64,000 bases of DNA. Origin: Harmothoe impar (taxonomy: Eukaryota > Annelida > Polychaeta > Phyllodocida > Polynoidae). The stretch covers positions 67,141,303 through 67,205,302 of the forward strand of contig OX381710.1 in the NCBI GenBank assembly GCA_947462335.1, written 5' to 3'. Shown here in pieces: positions 1-9,692 of the stretch (position 1 is its first letter; each line of letters starts with the position of its first letter). A program made the translations under genes and the position numbers. Under the pieces are notes generated by a model. The model saw nothing but the letters and a program-made list of their open reading frames with translations, was not told where the DNA came from and searched no databases.

Positions 1-385
1 TTACTTTTGAAATAAATGATATATCATCTTTCATTATGAAGATCTATCACTCACATGAAGAAGGATGGCAAAGAAATTATATCTGTCGCCATCTGTCGTG
101 ACAGATGTCTACACAATGCTGCAAAAAGTTTGAGAAGGGACAAAATGGCCGACATTGAGTCTATTTTCACATTCTCCTAGCATATGCAAAGTATCTGTAT
201 GTTCTCAATGCAACTCGACTAAAGCTCTGCATGGAGAGTGTCACAGTGACGTCACAGTCTTAGCGACGCCGCTATGTCACCAAGCAACGTCACTACGTTA
301 CCTAGCGACGTTACCAAGCAGTGACATCACTTCCTGTAGAGTCCATATTGTGTTTTGGTTTGGATGGACCGGCTTGATACTTGAT

Positions 386-707
386 GTGAAAGTAAGGCTA
401 AACTCGCCGTGAAAGTAAGGCTAAACTCGCCGTGAAAGTAAGGCTAAACTCGCCGTGAAAGTGAGGCTAAACTCGCCGTGAAACTGAGGCTAAACTCTCC
501 GTGAAACTGAGGCTAAACTCGCCGTGAAACTGAGGCTAAACTCGCCGTGAAAGTAAGGCTAAACTCGCCGTGAAACTGAGGCTAAACTCGCCGTGAAACT
601 GAGGCTAAACTCGCCGTGAAACTGAGGCTAAACTCGCCGTGAAACTGAGGCTAAACTCGCCGTGAAACTGAGGCTAAACTCGCCGTGAAACTAAGGCTCA
701 TTTTGCT
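386..707. repeat. 23-bp tandem satellite, 14 units
   Basis: About fourteen head-to-tail 23-bp units run at a constant period, each starting GTGAAA (386, 409, 432 and so on to 685). Units differ mainly at two positions (GTGAAAGTAAGG versus GTGAAACTGAGG), and the two types are interspersed, as expected from unequal exchange. The last unit decays after about 16 bp. There are stops in the plus-strand frames, so it is not read as protein-coding. Confidence 0.95.
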
Positions 708-809
708 GTAGAAGTAACGAACTAACGTCCAGGCTCACTTTTTTTCAGGGCCATATCCTATTTTAATTTAGAGGAGCGGGTGTTAAGCTATGTTAAGTAT
801 AATAAATAA

Positions 810-1045
810 TGCTCATTAAAAATACATTATATTTGTAATCAATTATGGCCAGATCAGGATAGATACATAGATTTATATTGGATATTGACAAACATATTTC
901 AGCTCTAGAAACAAAACTGAATTCCTTTATTTCAGAAAAGCCCAAAATGTAACCAGACATTTGGTCCTGCTATCCTTGTCAATCTGCTGGACCGGTGGCA
1001 TATAGACGGACATTGCCTCTGTCCTGCATGTTTTCACAGACACTG
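810..1045 (+). repeat. Dispersed repeat, copy 1 (second copy at 37012-37258)
   Basis: A stretch of about 235 bp is repeated in the same orientation at 37012-37258 with moderate divergence. Shared landmarks include an AATACATT run, TATTGACAAACATATTTCAG and TCTGCTGGACCGGTGGCAT. No long ORF or obvious termini are visible, so it may be a fragment of a larger old mobile element. Confidence 0.8.
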
Positions 1046-1372
1046 AAGGACAGAAATCATGTGAATGATGCAAAGGAGAAGAGATCAGCTGACATGAAAT
1101 ATCTAGATCAAATTGAGGTCGATGCCAGCTCAAATACATGTTGAAATGTGTAATATATCATATCTCTATTACGTCTGTTATAACAATATTGATACTAGTT
1201 GCGGCCTTGTGTCGATCTAGAAGGGGGAGAAGGGTTCATAGGGTATCCAGAAGGACAATTGAGGGCCGGGGCATCACGCGATCCAACCTACTGCAAACCA
1301 ATGTGGTCAGAACGGGTCAAGAAGCTGTCGATGTAGCTTATACAAAACACCCATACCCCCCCCCCTTTAACT

Positions 1373-1530
1373 TAACCCTTTAAGGCTGGATGTTGCTAAA
1401 AGATTTGTCGTCATGATGCACCAATGCAGCCCCGGCGAGTAACTCACCCTGGTGCTGGATTGGTGCATCATGACGAGCAGGGGCATGATGCATTCAGGTA
1501 TCATGCCGTCCATAAAGCGTAATCATATGT
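1373..1530. repeat. Palindromic TTAACCCTTTAAGG-family repeat, copy 1
   Basis: Starts with TTAACCCTTTAAGG and contains the family core: a GCATCATGACG-type motif facing its reverse complement around a GGCGAGTAACTC hinge. Related copies lie near 15860, 17435, 21775, 23245, 53951, 54647, 55398 and 60064. No coding capacity is visible. Best read as a non-autonomous fold-back (MITE-like) element; the right edge is uncertain. Confidence 0.65.
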
Positions 1531-1992
1531 AAATTGATTTTTGGGTAATCATGTGTCAACTTATTGACCAGCGGATGTCCCACTAGAACTAACTTATTTA
1601 TTAGGTTGAAAATGCAGCCCTTGAAAGGCCTAACGTCCGGTGAAATTACCTTCCGAATGTGAATAAAAATTGTACAAAATTTCTCAAAATAGCCTATAAT
1701 GTGCTACCTATTATAATAAACAACTGAAAACATACTTTTTTAAAGCATATTTTAACCACTGATCCCAGATCAAAATAAATCGATATGATCGATCAATCGA
1801 GACCAAAATAGTGATAATCGAAATCGAAATAAATTGGATACCAAAGACAGTCCTACCCTGGGGCCCTAAAGACGTCCGGCAGGAAGGAGGTGCTAAGTGT
1901 GCGTCCTATAGCAGTGAGGTCATACAGGACAGGTGAGACGCTACCTGTATACACGACTCACCGACCACGCCCTGCCTACACCCCCTCAGACA

Positions 1993-1995
<3 letters not shown>

Positions 1996-2089
<94 letters not shown>
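1996..2089. repeat. (TA)n microsatellite, target of the LTR element
   Basis: An almost pure TA run broken only by two TG interruptions. It abuts the left LTR at 2090, and TA continues after the right LTR (11355-11377), so the retrotransposon landed inside one microsatellite. Confidence 0.95.
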
Positions 2090-2365
2090 TGTAAGGAAAT
2101 TAAGGGCATCGGATAGAGAACACGACAGCTGACCATGTAGGGTATTCCAAGCGATCCTTTATTGTAGGTAACATAAACTCAACTGACTCAACTGCGGCGG
2201 TGCCGCTCTTTATATAGCCCCCGCCCACCCCAGCGTCCATACGCTCGTCCGGAAAAGGGTCGGGGCGGTTCCGTACGACTTGTCCTCGTACGAACCCGCC
2301 CCGCCCGAGAGTGTAGCGACAGGGGAGGCCTCGCGTGACCGTCCTCCCCTCTCCCGCCCGCTACA
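2090..2365 (-). repeat. 3' LTR of the Gypsy element
   Basis: 276 bp with TG...CA ends, matching 11079-11354 with no difference seen on reading. On the minus strand it carries GGGCTATATAAA (TATA box, 2209-2220) followed about 50 bp later by AATAAA (2158-2163), the usual promoter plus poly(A) signal layout of an LTR. Confidence 0.97.
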
Positions 2366-2378
2366 CTCTCCCCACCCT
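2366..2378 (-). promoter_or_regulatory. Polypurine tract
   Basis: The minus strand reads GGGTGGGGAGAG directly before the 3' LTR (TGTAGCGG), the position and purine content expected for the plus-strand DNA primer of an LTR retrotransposon. Confidence 0.8.
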
Positions 2379-2882
2379 AATTTATAACATGTCCCCTTAA
2401 CTTATACACTCGGTTAACATCAACAACGTAGTCATCATAACTTATATCTATACATCTTACGTCTAGCCCCAACCCGTACGAAATACTCCCTCCCCTTACG
2501 TTTCCCTGAGCACTATCCAACTAAACTAGCTCGCCGTTCGAGGCTTCGTCGTGGAGGGGGCTCCGCTGCCCTCCGTCTTGTACCTAACTATTTACACTGC
2601 GTTAGTCGGGGAGGGGGCCTCCGCTGCCCTCCGTTTTCCGTTCCTGCGTCCCCGTCGTCCTCGTCCCGGAGTGGCCTCTCCGCCCTCCGCCCGCCACGAC
2701 GTCCCGGCGTCCCCCGCCGCCTCCGGACCCACCCGGGTGCCGACCCCCGGCTTCACGGCCGCTCCGGTGCTGTTCTCGGCTGCAAAACAGGAATGATGCC
2801 CTCGTCAGAACCTACACCCGGTCGTGTTACCCCCGCCCGGCAGAATCCCGTCCGGATACCTCTTCCCCGGGGGGGCGGGCCC

Positions 2883-5810
2883 CTACAGGCCCACCACCGC
2901 CACCAATTCGGACAGCAAGTCGATGTAGGGGCTTGTCTCCTGTACTGGAGTTGCCCACGCCGTTCCCGTCTCTGCCTCTCTACTCCCCGCCACCCGTACA
3001 GGTGCGGTGCCTACTTCGGCCGATACAGGCCCGAACTGCATTTCCCCCGTATACACGGTCGTCCTTTCCTCTGCCAGTACAGGCTCGTTTTCCCCCACCT
3101 CGTGCGATTGGGTACGTCCTACTTCCCCTCCGGCCGGTACAGGCCCCTCGTACGGGAGTATTAATTGACTTACCACGTTACTCTCGGTGTAGACGTAGAT
3201 TCTTCTCTGCTCGACCAGCCACTCCCCTCCGCCGCGCGCCTCTATGGAGGTGCTGTTTCGGCCGCCGACCAGGGTCAGGGGGCGCTGGTCCAGATGCATC
3301 CCGGTGGGGGACAGGTGCCGGCGCAGCTCGAGCTCGGGATCTAGGGGGACGGTTGCTCTCCAGGGCAGCACCACCTGCACCCCGCAGTGGACCGCCTCCG
3401 TCGACGGCACGCCCCGGCCCTCCCGAGGTCGTGGTGTGGGGTGGCGGGTCGTCGCCCCCCCAGAGCCGCCCGGTACCGCCTCGTCCGGCGGGTTCGTCCC
3501 CGTCCGCCCTCCGTCGGGTTTCTCCGGGGTGGGCTGCTGCGTCGAGTCGCCCGGCGGCTGTCCCTCGGGGGAGGTCTCCTCCTCGTCGTCCGGTTCACCC
3601 CCCTCCTCCAACACCTCGATTGCCTCGGACCCGCCGGCGGCGGCTTCGTCCGGGGCGGTCTCGCTCTCCTCCTCTCCGCCCCCCTCCCTGTGCACCTGGG
3701 CCACCACCGTTACCTTGGTACCAGTGTCCGGGGTGGTGGGCGATACATCCGAGTATAACTTTCGTCGGGGCGAGGAGCGTGGGGTTGCCTTATCCGGGGA
3801 GGCCCCCCCTGCTCTCGGGGTCCCGACGACTTCCGTGACTGATTCCCGGAGAACTGTCACACTGCCTCCCGGCGTCTTGGTCAGCGTCGTGGTCTGGGTG
3901 GTGCCGGAGGCACCCATCACCTCCCTAATCGTCTCCTCCGACAATCCGGCCAGGAGGTGCATCAACCCTTCTTTCCCCCCGATTGCTGCCAACCGGGCGG
4001 ATCTCCCCTCCTCCGGTTGTCGGCTCCCCCCGCTGGTACTCCGTCGGCTCGGGGGGCTACGCCCCTCCGCGCGAGGTGACGGGGTGGCCGTGTCGGTGAC
4101 CGGGGAGTGGGACCTAGACCGCCGGGGGCTGCTGCAGGCCGGCGTCTCCCTCTTCTCCGGCGAGGGCGAAGTCGTTCGGCGAGAGGAGGAGGAGTCCCTC
4201 CTCTGGCGGCTCTTCCGGCTCTCCTTCCTCCCCGGCTCATCGTCCTGCTCCTCTTCCTCCCTGGAGGCCTTGGACTTTCCCCCCGCCGAGTCGGAGGACG
4301 CTCTCCGCTTCTTGGAGGACTTCCCGGTGCCGGTGCCTTTGGGAGCGGGTTTCGGTCGTTTGGTAAGGCGGGTGGCGTCCGGCATCCCCCCTGGCTTCTC
4401 CCACGGGTGCTTTTTGCTGCTGCGGGCACCCCCCTCCCTGTGCTGTTTCATATGGGTTACTAAGTCCGCCCTCCGGTCCTTCGGTTTCTGGATGCGGCAG
4501 GGGTTCCCCTCCTCGTCCTTCTCCGGGCAATTCCACCCGATGATAGTCTGTGGGTGGGCCGCAACGTGGGCCTTCCAGTCCGCCGCCGGTATCACCCAGG
4601 GCAGTTCGGGGTCGAGCTCATGGCAGAAGCCGCAGTTGTAGCTCCCGGTGGCCATGTCGTACGAGAAGTTGTCAAAGTTGTCCCGGCCTGACTCCCCCTC
4701 CGGTTTATATACTGGCGGCCCTCCCGGCTCCTCTACCTCCTCGCCTCCTGATTGGCTGTCGTCCTGCGGAGCCGGGTGACTTCCGTCCGTGCGGAAGATT
4801 TCCAAACCGCTGATTGGCTGCGCGTCCGCTGGTTGGACCGTGGGAAGGTGCGGCGCAGCGTCCGCTCGGAGCGTGGGACCCGCGCCACCCTGGCTGTCGT
4901 CGTTCCCCGCCGTGGGAAGTGTCTGTCTCGCGCCCGTCTCATCGCTTTTCCCACCCTTCGCACGGGACCGGGGTGGGGACTCCCCCTTTCTTTCGTCGGA
5001 CGCTCCCCTCTTGTCCCCTGCCCGCTTTTGGTGGGTGCTCTTCCCCCTCCCCTCCCGGGAGGACCGTCGCTCTCCCCTCTCTGTGCGGGACGATCTTCGG
5101 TTTCTCGAGCCGTCCGTACAGGAGGAGCCCGAGGGGCGTCGGTCCCTCGACCTGTCCGGCCGGGAGGACCCCCTGCTATCCGACTTGTCCTTTTCTCGGC
5201 CTCTCTTCTCTGGCGCCGGGCGGTCGCTTCCTTCCCTGCGGCTCGTCCCCTCGTGCCGACTCCCCGCGGGCCTCCCCGGGGAGCGGGACCTGCCCCGGCT
5301 CTTGGTGGATCCCTGCGGCATCTCCCTCCCCGGGAAGGGTCCCCCCACCGTGATCGTGCGGGTTTCCTTCCCCGTTTTAGGTAGTACCGGGACGGAGATC
5401 GTTTCGTCTCTCCTCCCCCTCGACTTCCACGGCCTGTCCCGCTGCGCTGTAGCCGTCTCCCACGTAACAGAAATTCGTATGGTGTCGTCTTCTTCGTCCG
5501 AAGAAATGTTGTTCAGCAACTGGAACTCCCTCTTCCTTCCGTGGGCCTCTTTCCAAATATAATACTCAGCCGGCGGTGGCTCCCGGTCCCCCTTCTCCAC
5601 CCGTTCTACCCACTTCCGCACCACGGGAACGTTGTTCCGGGCTATCGCCCCCCAGTGGGTCGGCGACTCGCTTCGTACTTGCCTCCTCTGTTCTTCCGCC
5701 AGCTCCTCTTCTCGTACCTCTCCCGATTCCGCCGACTCAGATCCCGACTCCCAGCCTTTCATCCCACTCAGTATAGCCGGATAGAAATCGTCTCTTGGGT
5801 GTAGAGCCAT
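2883..5810 (-). CDS. ORF3: unknown 975-aa protein in the env position of the Gypsy element
   Basis: 975 codons from the first ATG (5808-5810), 64 bp after the pol stop; the frame is open to 5969 but without ATG. I do not recognise it. The N-terminal third has an acidic stretch (LLNNISSDEEDDTI) and then a long Arg/Ser/Asp/Gly-rich SR-like segment. Near residues 390-470 sit two C2H2-like fingers: CGFC with HVAAH, and C-x9-C with HMKQH. A basic segment with KKRR and RRDSSSSRR follows, then Pro/Thr/Gly-rich acidic linkers, and a better-structured end containing ISQ-free hydrophobic stretches such as RRIYVYTESNVVSQLILPY. I see no signal peptide, fusion peptide or clear membrane anchor, so it does not look like an envelope protein. 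Nucleic-acid binding is an inference. Confidence 0.85.
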   Translation of the reverse strand: MALHPRDDFYPAILSGMKGWESGSESAESGEVREEELAEEQRRQVRSESPTHWGAIARNNVPVVRKWVERVEKGDREPPPAEYYIWKEAHGRKREFQLLNNISSDEEDDTIRISVTWETATAQRDRPWKSRGRRDETISVPVLPKTGKETRTITVGGPFPGREMPQGSTKSRGRSRSPGRPAGSRHEGTSRREGSDRPAPEKRGREKDKSDSRGSSRPDRSRDRRPSGSSCTDGSRNRRSSRTERGERRSSREGRGKSTHQKRAGDKRGASDERKGESPPRSRAKGGKSDETGARQTLPTAGNDDSQGGAGPTLRADAAPHLPTVQPADAQPISGLEIFRTDGSHPAPQDDSQSGGEEVEEPGGPPVYKPEGESGRDNFDNFSYDMATGSYNCGFCHELDPELPWVIPAADWKAHVAAHPQTIIGWNCPEKDEEGNPCRIQKPKDRRADLVTHMKQHREGGARSSKKHPWEKPGGMPDATRLTKRPKPAPKGTGTGKSSKKRRASSDSAGGKSKASREEEEQDDEPGRKESRKSRQRRDSSSSRRTTSPSPEKRETPACSSPRRSRSHSPVTDTATPSPRAEGRSPPSRRSTSGGSRQPEEGRSARLAAIGGKEGLMHLLAGLSEETIREVMGASGTTQTTTLTKTPGGSVTVLRESVTEVVGTPRAGGASPDKATPRSSPRRKLYSDVSPTTPDTGTKVTVVAQVHREGGGEEESETAPDEAAAGGSEAIEVLEEGGEPDDEEETSPEGQPPGDSTQQPTPEKPDGGRTGTNPPDEAVPGGSGGATTRHPTPRPREGRGVPSTEAVHCGVQVVLPWRATVPLDPELELRRHLSPTGMHLDQRPLTLVGGRNSTSIEARGGGEWLVEQRRIYVYTESNVVSQLILPYEGPVPAGGEVGRTQSHEVGENEPVLAEERTTVYTGEMQFGPVSAEVGTAPVRVAGSREAETGTAWATPVQETSPYIDLLSELVAVVGL

Positions 5811-5838
5811 GACTGGCCGCTCCCAGCCATCCCCCGGG

Positions 5839-5850
5839 CTTATATAGCCC
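5839..5850 (-). promoter_or_regulatory. TATA-like motif in the pol-ORF3 spacer
   Basis: The minus strand reads GGGCTATATAAG between the pol stop (5875) and the first ORF3 ATG (5810). Eleven bases (GGGCTATATAA) equal the LTR TATA region. Could be a core promoter for a separate ORF3 transcript; chance in this GC-rich context is less likely but not excluded. Confidence 0.45.
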
Positions 5851-5874
5851 TCCCGGGACCCGTCTTTGCCATGG

Positions 5875-8800
5875 CTACCCCCGCCTTTTTCCCCGGGGCG
5901 AATGGCCGGGCCGCCCCGGTCTCCCGCCCCGCCCTCCGGCCGGCCCGGGGACCCTGGATCCCGCGACACGGGCGCCCCCCCCCCGGCCGGCGGGGTCCTC
6001 TGCCGTCCCGGTTACCATGCCCACCAGGTCCGCCCCCTCTGCTGGGTTGCCCGGCACCACCTTGAGGTTGTCGTAGTGCTCTACCCGCCGTTTTCGACCC
6101 ATCTCTATCTCATACACGGGACCGCCGATGCACCTCAGAACCGTCCAGGGCCCCGTCCAGTACCTCTGTAGCTTCGGGCTGAGCCCCACCTTCTTTATCG
6201 GGTGATAGAAATACACCTGCGCGCCGTCCTCGATGGGGTCCAACACCGCCCTCTGGTCGTAATTCCTCTTCTGTCTTTCCACCGCCCGGCCCAGGCTTTC
6301 CCTAGCCGAGGCATGCGCCTCCGCCATCCACCCCTGCAGGCGGGCGACGTAGCCCTCCCCCGGGGGAACATCCTGCAGCTCCCGTACGGGATATATTAAG
6401 CTCAAGGGCGCTGCCGTCTCCCTCCCCAGCATCATGGCGTTTGGCGATACTCCCGACGAAGAGTGTTCTGTCGCCCGGTACGCTGCCATGACGAAGGGAA
6501 GCTGTCGGTCCCAGTCTCTTTGGTCCTCCCTCACAACGGTGGAGAGGAGGGCCTCTATGGTCCTATTACACCTCTCCACCATCCCGTCCGACTTCGGGTT
6601 GAAGGGGCAGGTACGCGACTGCCGGACTCCCAGCAGCTTCACCACCTCCCGGAAGGTGGAGGATTGAAACTCTCTCCCCTGGTCCGTATGCAGAGTCACC
6701 GGGGTGCCGAACCGGCACACGAAATTCTCCACGATAGCTCGGGCCACCGTGGGGGCCCGGTGGTCCGGGAGCGCGTACGCCTCCGCCCATTTCGTGAAAT
6801 ACTCCACGAGGACCAGTATGTATACGTTCCCGCCCGCCGAGGGGCTCAACGGGCCCATTATGTCCGCCCCTATTCGCTCCATCGGCATCCCGACGGGGAC
6901 ATGCCCCATAGGATGGCGGTGGGGGGCCGCCGGCGGCTTCCGTTGATTGCACGGGATGCACCGGGCGGACCAACTGGTGAGGTCCCTCCTGAAGTTCGGC
7001 CAGTAAAAGAAATCCTGGCATCTCCGGATAACCCTACGCCGCCCCAGATGCCCCGCCAGTCCGTCTCCGTGCAGCCCCTTCATGACCTCCGACTGCATTT
7101 CCGCCGGTACCAGTATCTGCAGCCTGTCTGCCCCTCCCGGCGTGTACCATGCCCGCGATAACACCCCTCCAGGCCCCTCCCTCAGCCGGGTCACCTGATG
7201 AGCATACGTCCGGTGATCGTATGACTCCGTCTGTTCGTCCGCCCCGGCGGCAGGGTCTCCCCCACGCACCCACTCACGGACCCGGACCAGTAGCGGGTCC
7301 CGGTCTTGTGCCGCCTTCCACTCTGCCGGGCTCCCCAGCCGGGTGACTGTGGTGTCATCCGTCCCCTGCTCCATATCTTCCTCCTCCGTCTCCGCCTGAG
7401 CCCTCCCCCGGGTCAGGGCGAAGCACGCGGTAGGCTGCGACCCCCCCAGCCCGCACTGCCGGCACGGTCGCCGGGAGAGGGCGTCCGCATTGCTGTGGTC
7501 CTTCCCCGGGCGATGTTGTATGGTAAAATCGTGCGTCCCCAGCACCTGCAGCCACCTGGCGACCTGGCCCTCCGGTTCCTTAAAGTCCGTCACCCACCGG
7601 AGGGCCGCATGGTCCGTGCGGATAAGAACCGGCCGACCCACCAGATAGTGCCGAAACTTTTTGAGCCCAAACATGACTGCTAGCAGTTCCCGCCGGGTCA
7701 CGCAATAGTTTCTCTCCGGCCTAGACATGGTGCGGCTGGCGTACGCCAACGCCCTCTCGGTCTCGCCCTGCTGCTGGGAGAGCACCGCCCCCAGGCCGAA
7801 ATTACTGGCGTCGGTGTCCAGGATCAATTTGCCCTCCGGTTCGGGGTACGCTAGAACCGGCGAAGATGTCAGTTTCGCCTTCAGCTCCTCGAACGCCGCC
7901 TCGCACTCCGGGGACCAGGTGAACCTTCGGTCCTTCTCCGCCGCCGCCGAGAGGGGCTTAGCTATGCTAGCAAAATCCCGCACGAATGTCCGGTAGTACC
8001 CGGCCAGCCCTAAAAAGCTCCGGACTTCCCCCACCGTCTGTGGTCGGGGCCATTCTCGTACGGCCCGTACCTTTTCGGGATCCGTCGCCACCCCGTCCTT
8101 ATTTACTATATGTCCGAGGAAGGACACTTCCCTCCGGGCTAGTTGACATTTCCGCGGTTTCACTTTCAGGCCCGCCCCCACCAACCTCTGGAGCACCTCC
8201 GCCACCCTCTGAAGGTGCGTCTCCAGGTCCGGAGAGAACACTATGACGTCGTCGAGATATACCAAACACGTCTTCCAGTGCAATCCCTTCAACACTACCT
8301 CCATCAGCCGCTCGAATGTCGACGGCGCATTGCACAGGCCGAACGGCATGACCTTGTACTGAAAAAGGCCGCTATGGGAGACGAACGCCGTTTTCTCCCG
8401 ATCACACTCATCCATGGCCACCTGCCAATATCCGTTAGTCAGGTCCATGGTACTGAACCAGCTGGCCCCGGCTAGCGTGTCAAGCGAGTCGTCTATCCTC
8501 GGAATGGGGTAGGCATCTTTCTTCGTAACCGCATTAAGTTTCCGGTAGTCGATACAAAATCTCGGGCGGCCGTCCTTCTTTCGTGCCAGGACTATGGGCG
8601 ACGCCCACGGGCTTGTGGAGCGTTCAATAATGCCGAGGTCCAGCATCTCCCCGATCTTTGCCTCAGCTTCCGCGCGTTTGTGGGGTGCCAGTCGTCGGGG
8701 CCGCTGTTTCACCGGGGTAGCTTCCCCCGTTTGAATGCCGTGTTTCACTAGGTGCGTCTCCCCCATATCGTCTTCCCAGTGCGAAAATGCCTCGATGTTC

Positions 8801-9692
8801 GCCCGGATCATGGCCTCCACGCTCGGCCGGGCCCCCTCGTCCACCCCGTCCAGCAGCGTGTTGACCACCCCGTCCGCTCCGTCCGGACCCGCCGGTGCCG
8901 CCCCTAGCATTGCACACGACGCCCCTTCCTCGTCCGACTCGTAATCGTCCAGGGGCAGCGCCGTCCCCAGGCGGGTGTTCTCCCTTAGCCAGAGCGGCCT
9001 GGCCCCCACATTCAATAGGATGATCGGTGTACGGCACTTCTTGTTGGGTGCCACTATCCCCCGCCCGACCCGGAAACCTTCTTTCCGCTCGTTCTCCGGT
9101 ATCCCCTGGATGACACAATACAACCCGTCGTCGAAGTCCCACCCGGCTATACGCGCCGTCACCACCAACTGCTCCCCCGGTGGTATACAACAGTCTTGTG
9201 TTAATATTGCCCCGCATACGCCCGTCCGAGCCTTCTTCGTTTCCGGGGGTCCTTCGCCCGACTCCTCCCACAGCAACCTTTCCCCATTCATATCTACTAG
9301 TATCCCGTTGCTCCTTATGAGGTCGGCTCCCAGTATCCCCTCCGGCGAGATGTCGGCGACCAAGAACGTCCCCATCATCTTCTCTCCGGCGAATTGCAGT
9401 GCCCCCTCCGTACGACCTTTTATCTGCATGGGCCTTCCGTCCGCGCACACTACCGTCCGGTCGTGCGCCACCAGGGCCGCCGGGGCATTTTGTCGTTGCC
9501 ACCACTGCGTGGATAGCATGCTGGCCGAGGCGCCCGTGTCCACCAACATACTGATGTCGTGTCCGAAGAGTTTTCCCTCCACTATGAGGCCTGTCCCCTT
9601 CTTCTCCCGGCCCTGTACCGACGTTACGGATATTTCCGGTCGTCCTTTCTCGGCCCCAGGACTCCCTAGTTCTGGGGCCGCTGGCCGTTTCC
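5875..9692 (-). CDS. pol: Pol polyprotein (PR-RT-RNaseH-integrase)
   Basis: Expressed by -1 frameshift from gag; about 1270 residues of its own. Aspartic protease with VDTGAS near 9523-9546. Reverse transcriptase with FCIDYRKLNAVT, FSTMDLTNGYWQ and the catalytic YLDD at 8248-8259. Ty3-type RNase H with LDTDASNFGLGAVLSQ near 7800. Integrase with an HHCC zinc region near 6940-7070 and a DDE triad: D in GADIMG (about 6863), D in LHTDQGREF (about 6683) and E in VERCNRT (about 6573). A GPY/F-like module (YWTGPWTVL) near 6130 follows, then a Gly/Arg-rich tail to TAG at 5875. All catalytic residues are present. The frame is open upstream to 10446, but that part only shadows gag. Confidence 0.96.

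Noticed and set aside
386..707. Possible CRISPR-like array
   Set aside because: The 23-bp units are directly adjacent with no unique spacers; this is a eukaryotic satellite.
1890..2136. Short ORFs of Tyr-Ile repeats on both strands
   Set aside because: Translation of the TA microsatellite.
2933..5804. Long plus-strand ORFs (465, 301, 257, 210 codons and others) across the ORF3 region
   Set aside because: They are antisense to ORF3 in very GC-rich DNA with few stops; their sequences are low-complexity Pro/Arg/Ser with no family resemblance.
5811..5969. Upstream extension of ORF3 overlapping the end of pol
   Set aside because: The frame is open but has no ATG there (the first codon is GTG); the first ATG is at 5810. 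An overlap expressed by recoding is possible but unsupported.
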